In this document: positions 48,616 through 57,305 of the stretch, one piece after another
Numbering within the stretch: the first letter of the stretch is position 1
How the letters are laid out: every line of letters starts with the position of its first letter
Origin: G038396625 sp038396625
GTDB taxonomy: Bacteria > Bacillota > Clostridia > Peptostreptococcales > Thermotaleaceae
Direction: 5' to 3'
Assembly: GCA_038396625.1 (NCBI GenBank)
Contig: CP121688.1
Location: 2,356,001-2,420,000, forward strand
DNA: 64,000 nucleotides
Position numbers and translations under genes: made by a program
The notes under the pieces: generated by a model
What the model saw: the letters and a program-made list of their open reading frames with translations, nothing else
The model's database searches: none
Told to the model about the DNA's origin: nothing

Positions 48616-49803
48616 TTAACAAATATCGCCTTCTTGGGCTACAAATCCTGCTTTAGCTAATACTTTTGTTGCTTGCTGAAGTTTCTCTTCATTTACTAAT
48701 ACAATCGGTCCTGTGCAACCCATGCCGCTTTCTGCATAGATGCCTTCTTTCCATAGGGCCTTTACTGCATCTTCTAAGTCCATGATGTCAATCCCTGATA
48801 TGGCTCCTGTCACCACTTCTTTAGGTGGTGCTGTCACTTCTTCGTCATCTTCTTTTACTTTTTTGGTATCCTTTGTAAGGTTTTTTAATATTTCTTCTAA
48901 TTTGGCTTTTTTCGCTTTTTCAAACTCTGCCTTTGCTACGGATCCTAATTTTCCTTGGGCTAATTGGGCTGCATATTTGATCGCATTTGCTACTACAGGA
49001 GCACCGGATGCTCTTGAAAGAATTAATATGGTTCGATCATAGCCATCTCCTACACCTGGACCATAGCCATAGCCCATGGCTTCGTAGCTGCCTCCTGTTG
49101 TATAAGAGGAGAATACCTTCATCATGATATTACCTGTTAGGGTATCGGTTACCATTACATCCGCTGTTGCACCTAAAAGGTCATTGCCCCTCATTACGGC
49201 TCCGCCGTCAGAACGCATGGACTCTGCAAAGTCAATGCTGTATCCGTTAGCATTTAGTTCTTTTAATGCTCTTTCTACTTGTCTTGCGCCATCTAGATTT
49301 AAAATTCCTACTGTTGGATTGGCAATCCCCATGGTTTTTGCTGTGATAATGCCGTATAGCGCATTTTTTACCATGGCTTCTACCCTATGGGCAGATGCTG
49401 TGCCTGTGGTGGTAGCTAAAAACATTTCTTTTCCAAAGGCTGGTGTAATCACTCGTCCAACGGTTGATACGCCTATTGGAAAGTTATAGTGCATGGTTAC
49501 GCACCCTTGGATATAGCCACTGTCTAATAATTCTTCCATTTTTTTATGGGCTTCTTCTTCTGTGTTTACCTCTACAACCTCTAGATTTGTTTCTACCTTC
49601 GGTCCGATGAGGACGATTTCAAAGTTGCCACCTTGCTTAGCTGCAAGATGTGCACCCTTTACTAGATTTTCTGTGCCATGTTCACTTCCAAGTGTTGTAA
49701 GACCTACCTTTACTTTTTCGCCAAATTGCCCAGTCTTAAGGGCATCTGCGATATCCATGAAGGTCTTACCGATCATTTGTCTTACTAAATTATTCTCCGT
49801 CAT
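48616..49803 (-). CDS. grdD: Glycine reductase component C subunit GrdD
   Basis: 395 residues. With GrdC it forms component C, which releases acetyl phosphate from the acetyl-enzyme intermediate; acetyl phosphate then gives ATP through acetate kinase. The central region GPKVETNLEVVEVNTEEEAH and MRSDGGAVMRGNDLLGATADVMVTD resembles PlsX/phosphotransacylase-like folds. The end GDIC is unusual and is seen also in the left-operon remnant. Last gene of the operon; 10-base gap after grdC. No second intact grdD in the window. Confidence 0.95.
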   Translation of the reverse strand: MTENNLVRQMIGKTFMDIADALKTGQFGEKVKVGLTTLGSEHGTENLVKGAHLAAKQGGNFEIVLIGPKVETNLEVVEVNTEEEAHKKMEELLDSGYIQGCVTMHYNFPIGVSTVGRVITPAFGKEMFLATTTGTASAHRVEAMVKNALYGIITAKTMGIANPTVGILNLDGARQVERALKELNANGYSIDFAESMRSDGGAVMRGNDLLGATADVMVTDTLTGNIMMKVFSSYTTGGSYEAMGYGYGPGVGDGYDRTILILSRASGAPVVANAIKYAAQLAQGKLGSVAKAEFEKAKKAKLEEILKNLTKDTKKVKEDDEEVTAPPKEVVTGAISGIDIMDLEDAVKALWKEGIYAESGMGCTGPIVLVNEEKLQQATKVLAKAGFVAQEGDIC

Positions 49804-49813
49804 GGTCTCACCC

Positions 49814-51352
49814 CTATTCCTGTAGTAGATGTGACGCGAAATCTTTCATAGCTTCTGCTATCATGTTTTTGATTTCTTCTTGGGTTACACCAACGCCAGC
49901 TTCTTCTTTCGCTCCTGTATTTCTTTCAATGACTACGGATACTCCGTCAAATAAGTTGGTCATACGGCCTAGGAATAAGCTTCCCTTTCCAACAATCATC
50001 ACTCTGTTTAAGCTTCCTTGGGTTAAATCTTCTTTTGCAAATCCAAGGTATGGTACCCCTGAAGGAATATGTCCTTGGGTTGGTGCCCAACCTGGCATAC
50101 CATGTTTTGTCACAAAGCTTGGGAGTTCTTTTCTTTCAAGTTCTTGTCTTTTTACCCCTAAGGCTGCAATCATTTTGTAATTGGCCTCTGGTACATCTCC
50201 TGCCCCTGCGGGTTTTGTAATATCTGGATTTTGCATTTCTACAGAGTATTTATCAATATCTGTAATCTTTAATCCACCCTTATCGAGTGGTGCTGTTACA
50301 AGTGAAGTGATTACCGCCTGTGGTGATGAACCTGTTCCTACGGTATGTCTTCCTACTAAATCAGTTCGTACGATTGGGTTAATCCCATCGTTTTTGCTTA
50401 TAAGTATTGCAAAGGCACCTAGTACATCTTCTAGTATTGGAAGCTCTTTTTTAACATGGTCTTTTCCGTTCATACCAAGTTTTGCTGTGGCTCCACCTGC
50501 TACAATTACTACGTTTTCATATACCCCTGCTTGTACTAGTGCAGATGCTTGGATTAATGCATGGGTTGGTGCTGCACAAAAGCCTCTTGTGTCTGAACCT
50601 GTGGCATTTACTGCTCCCCCTATTTCTGCAATGGCTTTGGCAAAGTTTCCGCCACCTCTTTGGTTCATATCTCCACAAGCTTCTTCTGAACATTCAATAA
50701 CGTATTGAATCTCTTCTGCATTGATGTTGTTTTTGTCAATAAGATGTTTAAATGCTAATATTCCAGAAGCTTTTACTACTAAGTTTTCAAATAAAATATG
50801 GGCTGTTAAATTCACGTCTACATCATGGGCTCTTTTTACACAACCCACTAATTTTCCTTCATGATAAAGGGCTTCTGCATGTTGTTCTTCCACTGCTTTT
50901 TTGATTTCTTCTATTTCTTCCCCTTCCTTTAGCTTGGCAATATCTTCTTTAAATAAAGGATGGTTGCCCAACTTTTCTTTTACAGCAGCTGTAAATCCTT
51001 TATCTAGCTTTACTAAGTCAAAGGCATCGGAAATTTTCATCAGTCCGATAAATTCATCTTGGGGCATGATCTCTCCTAATTTCCCAAAACGGTCTGCTCC
51101 TGGCATTTCTTTGTCATGCCATGGCATTTCATAGCCTCTTAATTCCTCTGGGGCAAGGCTACCAATGTATGTTTGATTCGGTGGATATTTTACAACTTCC
51201 TCATAGCTTCTTATGTGCTCAGGAAGTTTCTTTAAGTATTCTGAATTAGGATTTGTAATTTTTTCTGTTGTTTGGGTTGTTCCATTATGCATAATCATAT
51301 CTGGTGTGTGTACAAGTGCATATCCTGCACCTTTGATTACTGGGTAACTCAT
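49814..51352 (-). CDS. grdC: Glycine reductase component C subunit GrdC
   Basis: 512 residues, thiolase/KAS-III-like fold. Starts MSYPVIKGAGYALVHTPDMI at ATG 51352 after GGAGGTGAAGGAAGA; an open extension to 51439 is not preceded by a site. It contains a cysteine in CSEEACGDMNQRGG and a GAAPTHALIQAS-type active-site region (CAAPTHALIQASALVQ). It works with GrdD in acetyl-phosphate formation. The only intact grdC here; the left operon's copy is a broken remnant, so it would have to serve both reductases. Confidence 0.96.
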   Translation of the reverse strand: MSYPVIKGAGYALVHTPDMIMHNGTTQTTEKITNPNSEYLKKLPEHIRSYEEVVKYPPNQTYIGSLAPEELRGYEMPWHDKEMPGADRFGKLGEIMPQDEFIGLMKISDAFDLVKLDKGFTAAVKEKLGNHPLFKEDIAKLKEGEEIEEIKKAVEEQHAEALYHEGKLVGCVKRAHDVDVNLTAHILFENLVVKASGILAFKHLIDKNNINAEEIQYVIECSEEACGDMNQRGGGNFAKAIAEIGGAVNATGSDTRGFCAAPTHALIQASALVQAGVYENVVIVAGGATAKLGMNGKDHVKKELPILEDVLGAFAILISKNDGINPIVRTDLVGRHTVGTGSSPQAVITSLVTAPLDKGGLKITDIDKYSVEMQNPDITKPAGAGDVPEANYKMIAALGVKRQELERKELPSFVTKHGMPGWAPTQGHIPSGVPYLGFAKEDLTQGSLNRVMIVGKGSLFLGRMTNLFDGVSVVIERNTGAKEEAGVGVTQEEIKNMIAEAMKDFASHLLQE

Positions 51353-51609
51353 TCTTCCTTCACCTCCGTATAATTTTAAGGGGATTTTTTCACATTCCTG
51401 CCGCAAGTTTTCTCGCAGCTCGCAGCTACAGACTAGCATTGTTTTTTGTTATAAGAAAACTTTATAATAACATCAAGGTATATTTAAAAAAATTATAAGT
51501 AAATTTTCAAGAAATATAATATAATTTTAAATAAATGGGTGATTGATTCACCACCCATTTATTCTTTAGTCAAGCAGCTGCCAGCTGCGGCAACAGCTGG
51601 CCAATGCTA
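51353..51609 (-). other. grdB-grdC intergenic with CAGCT-rich palindromes and a hairpin
   Basis: No gene is seen. AAATGGGTG and CACCCATTT pair in 51533-51560, a terminator-like or processing hairpin. Beside the grdB stop, CCAGCTG and CAGCTGG pair in 51571-51602, and a related CAGCTCGCAGCT pattern lies near 51411-51427, inside an extension of grdC. These GC-rich units contrast with the AT-rich surroundings and may be a small repeat family. Confidence 0.55.
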
Positions 51610-52920
51610 TTAATCTTCAAAAACAGTTTGACCTTCAACTTCAGTTTCTAAAGCTCTAAGCGCTTTTTCAACCAATTTTCTTCTTAACTTTTTCTCTTCT
51701 GCTGGGTCTAATGCTGGGTTGCCCAGTGGATGAGGAATTGCAATTGTAGGTACAATTCTGTTTGCTCCAACTGTTAGGGAAATTGGAACAACTGTACACA
51801 TGTGAACTACTGGAATACCTGTACGTTCGATTTCTTTTACCATCGTTGCACCGCAACGTGTACAAGTACCTCAGGTAGATGTTAGAATTACTGCATCTAC
51901 ACCATCTGCTAAAAGCTCTTGTGCAAAGGTAGCTGCAAACTTTTTAGAATTTCCTACAGACGTACCATTTCCTGTAGTTGTATAGAAATATCTGTGAAGT
52001 TCTCCGATTTTACCTTCTTTTTCTAAATCTCTTAAAACATCCACAGGTAAGACTCTGTCAGCATCTTCATTTGCATAGACAGGGTCGTAACCACCATGAG
52101 CTGTTTCGTGAGTTTCTGCAGTTAAATCATTAAAATCTGCAATATCATATTTTCCATATTTTGATGCACTAGAAGACTCAATATGGTCTGGATTTCCTTT
52201 TGGTACAATTCCCCCAGAAGTAACAAGTCCTATTTTTATCTTTGATACATCTTTAATCGCTGCACCTGGTGCAACATTATCGAAGTCTGGCATTGGGTAC
52301 TCTGTTACATACTCTTCGCCCTTTAACTTCTTGATCAACATATCAACTGCTCTTTTAGAACCTCTTTCTTCTCTAAAAATATTCTTTCGAATACCTCTAG
52401 GAATATATCCTTCTACATTTGGTGCTTTAATCTCTTCACCTTTACCTAATTTAATCGCAAGTTTTGCTAAGGCTGGTGCAGCTTTTCTCATTCCTGCAGC
52501 TGAATTTCCAGTCTCCAAAATATAAAGGTCCTTCTTGAACATATCCGCACCAGGGTTTTCAGGATACATTGCAGTTACAACAGGGATATTTAATTCATCT
52601 TTAACAGCTTTACTAATGGTACCACAAGCTACACCATATCTACCTGCATTGAAAGCTGGTCCTGCAACAAATAAATCTGGATTGTATTTTTTTACCATAT
52701 CAAGTATGACTGGTTTAGCTTCATCTAAATTTTCATTGAAATAAGAGTCTCCACAAATTACTGTAGCAACAATTTCAGCCTCATCTTTAAATGCTGTTTG
52801 TAAAGCAGCACCTGGTCCAACAACGCCATCTCTTACTTCTGGTTTGATATCCGCTTTTTCTTCTCCACCGATACCAGCGAAGAATTGGTTTATATAATGA
52901 ACAACTCTTAGCTTGCTCAT
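51610..52920 (-). CDS. grdB: Glycine reductase component B selenoprotein GrdB
   Basis: About 436 residues. MSKLRVVHYINQFFAGIGGEEK start, Sec350 (UGA 51873-51871) in ILTST-Sec-GTCTRCGAT, and C-terminal GIPVVHMCTVVPISLTVGAN and ANRIVPTIAIPHPLGNP. The redox motif is U-x2-C-x2-C. Glycine forms a Schiff base with the pyruvoyl group of GrdE; GrdB's selenol takes the carboxymethyl group on to GrdA. A SECIS-like hairpin lies 12 bases after UGA. Located between grdA and grdC. Confidence 0.96.
51844..51858 (-). other. SECIS-like hairpin after UGA of right grdB
   Basis: CGTTGC and GCAACG form a perfect 6-bp stem around GGT, 12 bases after the UGA codon, conserved with the left gene despite divergence elsewhere. 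Confidence 0.65.
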
Positions 52921-52972
52921 AATTTCCCCCCTCTCTTATTTTTAAACGGGAATTTTTAAAGTTTACGGTTGA

Positions 52973-53443
52973 TTAAAACTTACAGAATTGTTCTCTAATA
53001 GATGTCATTTCAGAGATAATCTCATCTACATCTAATACCATTTCCATCATACCAATTTGCTCATCATATACTGCTGGATCTACAGCATCTTTGAACTCTG
53101 GCTCTACAGCATGATATACTCTAAGTCCTAACTGGACTCCTGCCAATGAACCTGCGAAAGTAGGGTCTCCGTTTGTAACAGTCTCAGCAGCTAATCCTGC
53201 AGATTCTGCTTCTGCGGCTCCGATCATTACGATCATATTTTCAGCACCGTACTTTTCTGTCATAGATTTTACTCTATTTTGGTTTTCTAGGTCCATTGCT
53301 CCTGCAGCGGTTCAGACAAAGCATTCTGTAGAAGAGAATACTACTTCTGCACCTGTACCTTTTAAGCACTCTTCAATTGCAGGACCTGGTATACCATCTC
53401 TGTCACCAATGATGATGACTTTTTTTCCATCAAACATACTCAT
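52973..53443 (-). CDS. grdA: Glycine reductase selenoprotein A (right copy)
   Basis: About 156 residues, Sec44 (UGA at 53314-53312) in [18 protein letters not shown]. Carries the carboxymethyl group as a selenoether and is reduced by thioredoxin (54863-55183). Start ATG 53443. Differs from the left copy at only a few positions in the visible part (for example VMIGAAEAE versus VLIGAAEAE, and [12 protein letters not shown] versus [12 protein letters not shown]). The SECIS-like hairpin of the left copy is also present here. It lies 53 bases upstream of grdB. Confidence 0.97.
53293..53310 (-). other. SECIS-like hairpin after UGA of right grdA
   Basis: CCGCTGC and GCAATGG pair around AGGA, starting two bases after UGA as in the left copy. 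Confidence 0.55.
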
Positions 53444-53508
53444 GGTTACCATCCTCTCTTTTATTCTTTATTTTTTAAGGGTTCTATATTTTATATATTC
53501 TCTATTTA

Positions 53509-54795
53509 TTAGAAGCCTGTAGCAGACATCTTATTGAAACCTAACTCATTGGTTGCACCAGTAATCACCTGGATTTCAGCTTCAATACTTCCATCTGGTC
53601 TTAAACTTCCATCAAAACCTCCAGCAATTTTATCAGTATAATCCAACATACCGATTACTTTCTTCATTGGAGGAAGTACAATCACTTCGTTTGCATTACC
53701 ACCAGTTACTACTGCATCGGCTTTAGGATCTGCATCTGCAAGAGATTGAGATGCACCATCTCTACCTGCATATTCATCTGTAACAATAACAGTTTTTACG
53801 CCTTCTGTTTCTATTTTTTTACAGTTCATAATTAAGTCAGTATCTGGATTACCAAAGCCTTCTTGAGATACTACTGCTCCATCAAGTCCTAAATATCTAC
53901 AAAGTTTTGCAGTCCAGTTTGATGATCTTTCTTTATCTGCAAGATAAACGTTTTCATTTGTAATGATTACACCTACAAAGTTAATTTCTTTTCCATGTTT
54001 TGCATACAAATCATGGATAATAGGATTGTTTTGGTGATGGTAAGTTGTGTTTTTATCACAAGCTGATACACAGTTACCACTTAATATGCCCCCGTCCATA
54101 ACCTCTGTAGGATAAAGAATCGTAGGAACAATCTTTTTAGCATCTACGCCATATACATAGGTGTCATGAAGCAATCCTTGTGTTTGAAGCATATAAACAT
54201 ATCCAACCTTAGGTAAATCAGGATATTCTGCAATACTTTCAAGTAAAGGCTTTGTCTCATAAACTTCTACTTCATCAGGTTTTACATTTAATCCAGCTTT
54301 TCCAATGAAGGTAGCCGCTTTTAGACCTGCCATTCTGGCAGCAGCTTCGTACTCATGTTGTCTTAGTCCTTCCACCGGCTCAATAACCAAACAAACATTG
54401 TTTAGTTTTGAGAAGGGTGTATATTCAGCACCAGGACCTGACATATCAATGATTCCTTCCTGGAAACCTACAATCTTTCCGCATGTAACAACCGCGGCTC
54501 CCTTTAATACATGTGTGCGACCTGTACCCACTGTAGTAACTTTATTGATTACACCTGGGAATATGCCTCCTTGACCCTCTACCTTTACTCTTGGCTCAAT
54601 AACATCCTTAACAGGTGTAATTCTTGTTTCTTCACCTGGTTTTGCAAGCTCTACCTTAACACTTTTAATGTGCTCATCCTCCATAACCAAGTTCACAATT
54701 TCTTCTTTGTTTACATACAGGGTTCCATTTTCTACTTTTGTTGTGTCACCAAATTGAACATCTGTAATGTTGATTTTTCCTAATTCTAGGCGCAC
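53509..54795 (-). CDS. grdE: Glycine reductase component B proprotein GrdE
   Basis: 428 residues from a GTG at 54795 (GGGAGGTGAGTTAT upstream; an extension to 54828 is less likely). MRLELGKINITDVQFGDTTK start. Autocleavage at Cys242 in SGNCVSACDK gives about 25- and 20-kDa chains and the pyruvoyl group that binds glycine. Other conserved parts are PVKDVIEPRVKVEGQGG and GIIDMSGPGAEYTPFSK. Between trxA and grdA as in other glycine reductase operons. Confidence 0.96.
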   Translation of the reverse strand: MRLELGKINITDVQFGDTTKVENGTLYVNKEEIVNLVMEDEHIKSVKVELAKPGEETRITPVKDVIEPRVKVEGQGGIFPGVINKVTTVGTGRTHVLKGAAVVTCGKIVGFQEGIIDMSGPGAEYTPFSKLNNVCLVIEPVEGLRQHEYEAAARMAGLKAATFIGKAGLNVKPDEVEVYETKPLLESIAEYPDLPKVGYVYMLQTQGLLHDTYVYGVDAKKIVPTILYPTEVMDGGILSGNCVSACDKNTTYHHQNNPIIHDLYAKHGKEINFVGVIITNENVYLADKERSSNWTAKLCRYLGLDGAVVSQEGFGNPDTDLIMNCKKIETEGVKTVIVTDEYAGRDGASQSLADADPKADAVVTGGNANEVIVLPPMKKVIGMLDYTDKIAGGFDGSLRPDGSIEAEIQVITGATNELGFNKMSATGF

Positions 54796-54862
54796 ATAAC
54801 TCACCTCCCTTTTTATTATAACCCACATCTAGTGGGATATACCCACCAGCGTGGACTATTCA

Positions 54863-55183
54863 CTAACCTACATGCTTTTGAAGCATTGCATCAATGTTGG
54901 CTCTTGTTGCATCTTCTTTTGTTACTTCCTCTACCTTTTCACCATCTTTATAAAGAGCAATCGTTGGAAGTCCTAATACTCTTTGTGAAATAGCAAGTCT
55001 TCTTGCTTTTGTTGTGTTTAGCTTTGTAAATTTCACTTTGCCTTCATATTTTGCTGCTAATTCCTCTACATCTGGCATTAATGCTTTACAAGGCTCACAT
55101 CCATCACTCCAGTAATCTACAAGTACATATCCTTCTGCTTCTAATACTTCAGCTTGAAAAGTATCCTTATCTACTGCTAACAT
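54863..55183 (-). CDS. trxA: Thioredoxin of glycine reductase operon
   Basis: 106 residues with redox motif WSDGCEPC (Cys29/Cys32). Almost identical to the left copy (differences such as QAEVLEAEG versus QTEVLEAQG and MLQKH versus MIQKH). Takes electrons from the NADPH-dependent reductase TrxB next to it and reduces GrdA. Start ATG at 55183 follows AGGAGGTGAAAAC on the minus strand. Confidence 0.95.
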   Translation of the reverse strand: MLAVDKDTFQAEVLEAEGYVLVDYWSDGCEPCKALMPDVEELAAKYEGKVKFTKLNTTKARRLAISQRVLGLPTIALYKDGEKVEEVTKEDATRANIDAMLQKHVG

Positions 55184-55270
55184 GTTTTCACCTCCTTTTA
55201 CGGCTTTCCCTCATGCTTGTTTTTCATTCAGGAAATTTTTTTGTGCTTTACTTTATATTTAAAAATAAAC

Positions 55271-56218
55271 TTATTCTTCAAAATTGTTTTCAATGTATTT
55301 TTCTGCTTGTACTGCTGCTATAGCCCCATCAGCTGTTGCTGTTACTACTTGTCTTAGGGTTTTTACACGGATATCTCCTGCTGCAAAGATTCCTTCTACA
55401 TTGGTTTTCATGTCCACATCCGTTGGAATATAGCCCGCTGGATCTAATTCAATTTTTCCTTTGTAGATTTCACTTAATGGCTGATAACCTATGAATGGAA
55501 ATACACCAAAGGTTCCATCATCTTCTGATGCCTGATATTCTGTTATTTCCCCTGTTTTTTTGTTTTTAAACACAATAGATTCTACAACGCCATCGCCTTT
55601 GATCTCTTCTACTGTGCTATCCCATAAAAATTCCATCTTAGGATTTTTAAATGCTTTTTCTTGGATGGATTTTGCTGCTCTTAATTCGTCTCTTCTATGT
55701 ACAATCGTTACTTTTCTTGCAAACTTTGTAAGATACATTGCTTCTTCTACTGCTGAATCTCCTCCACCTATAACAAATACTTCTAGGTCTGTGAAGAAAT
55801 CTGCATCACAGGTTGCACAGTAGGATACACCTTTTCCTGTTAATTCTTTTTCTCCTGGACAGCCGATTGGTTTTGGTGTAGCACCATTAGCAATAATCAC
55901 TGCTTTGGCATGGTATTCTCCTGCTTCTCCTTTTACTACTTTTACTTTTCCTGTGAAATCTACATCGATAATATTGTCTTTTTTTCTTTCAGCCCCAAAT
56001 TCTTCTGTTTGCGCTACCATTCTTGCAATCAAGCTAGGGCCTGTAGCATGTTCTACGGATCCTGGATAGTTTGCTACTTCATTAGTTGTAACAATCTGTC
56101 CACCCGCTTTATTTTTTTCCAAAATTAATGTCTTCATTTTTGCTCTTGCTGCATACAATCCTGCTGCTAATCCTGCAGGTCCTGCTCCTATGATGACTAC
56201 ATCATATAAATTTTCCAT
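55271..56218 (-). CDS. trxB: Thioredoxin reductase
   Basis: About 315 residues. FAD motif VVIIGAGPAGLAAGLYAARA, redox motif SYCATCDADFF (Cys-Ala-Thr-Cys), NADPH motif VIGGGDSAVEEA, and FAD motif GIFAAGDIRVKTLRQVVTA. Start ATG 56218 after AAGGAGGAAAAAACA; an extension to 56239 would overlap that site. Supplies reduced thioredoxin for both grd sets, as no other trxB is seen. Confidence 0.97.
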   Translation of the reverse strand: MENLYDVVIIGAGPAGLAAGLYAARAKMKTLILEKNKAGGQIVTTNEVANYPGSVEHATGPSLIARMVAQTEEFGAERKKDNIIDVDFTGKVKVVKGEAGEYHAKAVIIANGATPKPIGCPGEKELTGKGVSYCATCDADFFTDLEVFVIGGGDSAVEEAMYLTKFARKVTIVHRRDELRAAKSIQEKAFKNPKMEFLWDSTVEEIKGDGVVESIVFKNKKTGEITEYQASEDDGTFGVFPFIGYQPLSEIYKGKIELDPAGYIPTDVDMKTNVEGIFAAGDIRVKTLRQVVTATADGAIAAVQAEKYIENNFEE

Positions 56219-56289
56219 TGTTTTTTCCTCCTTTTTCAACTTTTAATAGATTGCTAATACTACCCTACATTGCTCTAAAAACTTTGTTT

Positions 56290-56682
56290 TTAAACATGAA
56301 ACTGATGCATACTTTCAATCGCGCTGGTAATAATCGAAAAGTCAATCACCTGAAAATCTACTCGTATTTTTTCTGTCCAAAGAGGCGTTTTCTTTCCTTC
56401 AATAAACTTTTTTGCTGCTGTCATACTCGCTTCAATAATTTCCAAAGAATCCATATCTAATTTTTCTTTATCCTTGGTCACTATTGTAGATTTATAAGGC
56501 GTTTCATTGGGTTTAACACTGCCTGAAAGTGGGTGTGTCAAAAGCCGATGTCCTTCATGAATCTTATCTCTCGTAATAGACAGTATATCTAAATATGTAT
56601 AAGCCTCTGAATAAATTATATCCATTTTATACTGATATTCTTCAAAAACTTTAGGATTATTTGTAATTAGAATTTTTTTCAC
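56290..56682 (-). CDS. grdX: GrdX protein (glycine reductase operon)
   Basis: About 130 residues: MKKILITNNPKVFEEYQYKM start (GTG at 56682, TGGAGTGA upstream), then DKIHEGHRLLTHPLSGSVKP. First gene after the glycine riboswitch leader. GrdX genes are linked to grd operons but have no known activity. The open extension to 56730 would need a start without a site. Confidence 0.88.
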   Translation of the reverse strand: MKKILITNNPKVFEEYQYKMDIIYSEAYTYLDILSITRDKIHEGHRLLTHPLSGSVKPNETPYKSTIVTKDKEKLDMDSLEIIEASMTAAKKFIEGKKTPLWTEKIRVDFQVIDFSIITSAIESMHQFHV

Positions 56683-56734
56683 TATTTTCACTCCAGTTTT
56701 CTTCCCGTTTCGGAAAACGTTTTTCGGCATAATA

Positions 56735-56818
56735 TAGTTTTCTTAAAGTTTAAAAAGATTATGCACACAAAATAAAACAGAGAAGCATGACAAACTTAAC
56801 GCTGCCACACTTCTCTGT
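56735..56818 (-). terminator. Riboswitch expression-platform terminator
   Basis: AGAGAAGTGTG (minus strand, 56815-56805) pairs with CATGCTTCTCT (56789-56779) over 11 bp with G-U pairs; GTTTTATTTT follows. The 5' half includes AGAG that is also the 3' side of P1 of the second aptamer, so the two structures exclude each other. Confidence 0.7.
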
Positions 56819-56998
56819 CTATAACCTGAGAGATTCTTCTGAAATTCAGAATTGCTCCTTCGGTGCTTATACTTAAGCTTTCCAGAGTTCTGTCCAAATG
56901 CGGTCCTTTTGCCTGAGAGTTTCATCAAAGAATAGGCACTTATCCTTCAACTTTTTCCTTCGGCGATCCGTTTAGGATTCTCTTCCGCACTCTTCAAC
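56806..56998 (-). promoter_or_regulatory. Tandem glycine riboswitch
   Basis: Two glycine aptamers read on the minus strand. Aptamer 1: a GGAAGAGA start, CGCCGAAGGAAAAAG, AAACTCTCAGGCAAAAGGACC. Aptamer 2: CTCTGGAAAGC, CACCGAAGGAGCAA, and AATCTCTCAGGTTATAGACAGAG. The CCGAAGG and CTCTCAGG motifs are the invariant core of the gcvT class. Placed before grdX-trxB-grd, it should switch on glycine reductase when glycine is abundant. Confidence 0.95.
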
Positions 56999-57043
56999 CA
57001 GAATTACTATTTATATTTATGTTTCCATATTTTTTATCTCTTT

Positions 57044-57079
57044 CCATTTCATTATATACGAATGATAATTTTTTGACAA
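57044..57079 (-). promoter_or_regulatory. Promoter of glycine reductase operon
   Basis: TTGTCA (57079-57074) and TATAAT (57056-57051) are 17 bases apart on the minus strand. The expected start at about 57044 puts the whole riboswitch in the leader. Confidence 0.8.
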
Positions 57080-57305
57080 CACATTTTTTGATTTTTTTTA
57101 TAATTTTCAATTTATACATGAATATTTTCTATAGTTACCAGTAAAATACAAACGCAAACATCTTTTTCTTAAATGAAACATTCGACATTTTTTTCGAATT
57201 TCCTTTTTCCTTTATTCTTTTTTTACAGTTTTTAAAATAGATCCGTTGCGTTAACATTTCATTTAAATACCCTTTCACTGTATCTCTATTCTTTATTTAT
57301 ACTTA
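57080..57305. other. AT-rich intergenic region upstream of glycine operon
   Basis: Between the promoter and the degV stop; AT-rich, no gene or terminator seen apart from runs of T. Confidence 0.4.

Noticed and set aside
50181..50708. 175-codon plus-strand frame opposite grdC
   Set aside because: Antisense shadow; no ribosome site.
49814..51439. GrdC with a 29-residue N-terminal extension
   Set aside because: A strong ribosome site directly precedes MSYPVIKG; the extension encodes a repeat-rich stretch with no site.
56743..56928. Small minus-strand open frame upstream of grdX
   Set aside because: Lies inside the glycine riboswitch; no start site and composition follows the RNA motifs.
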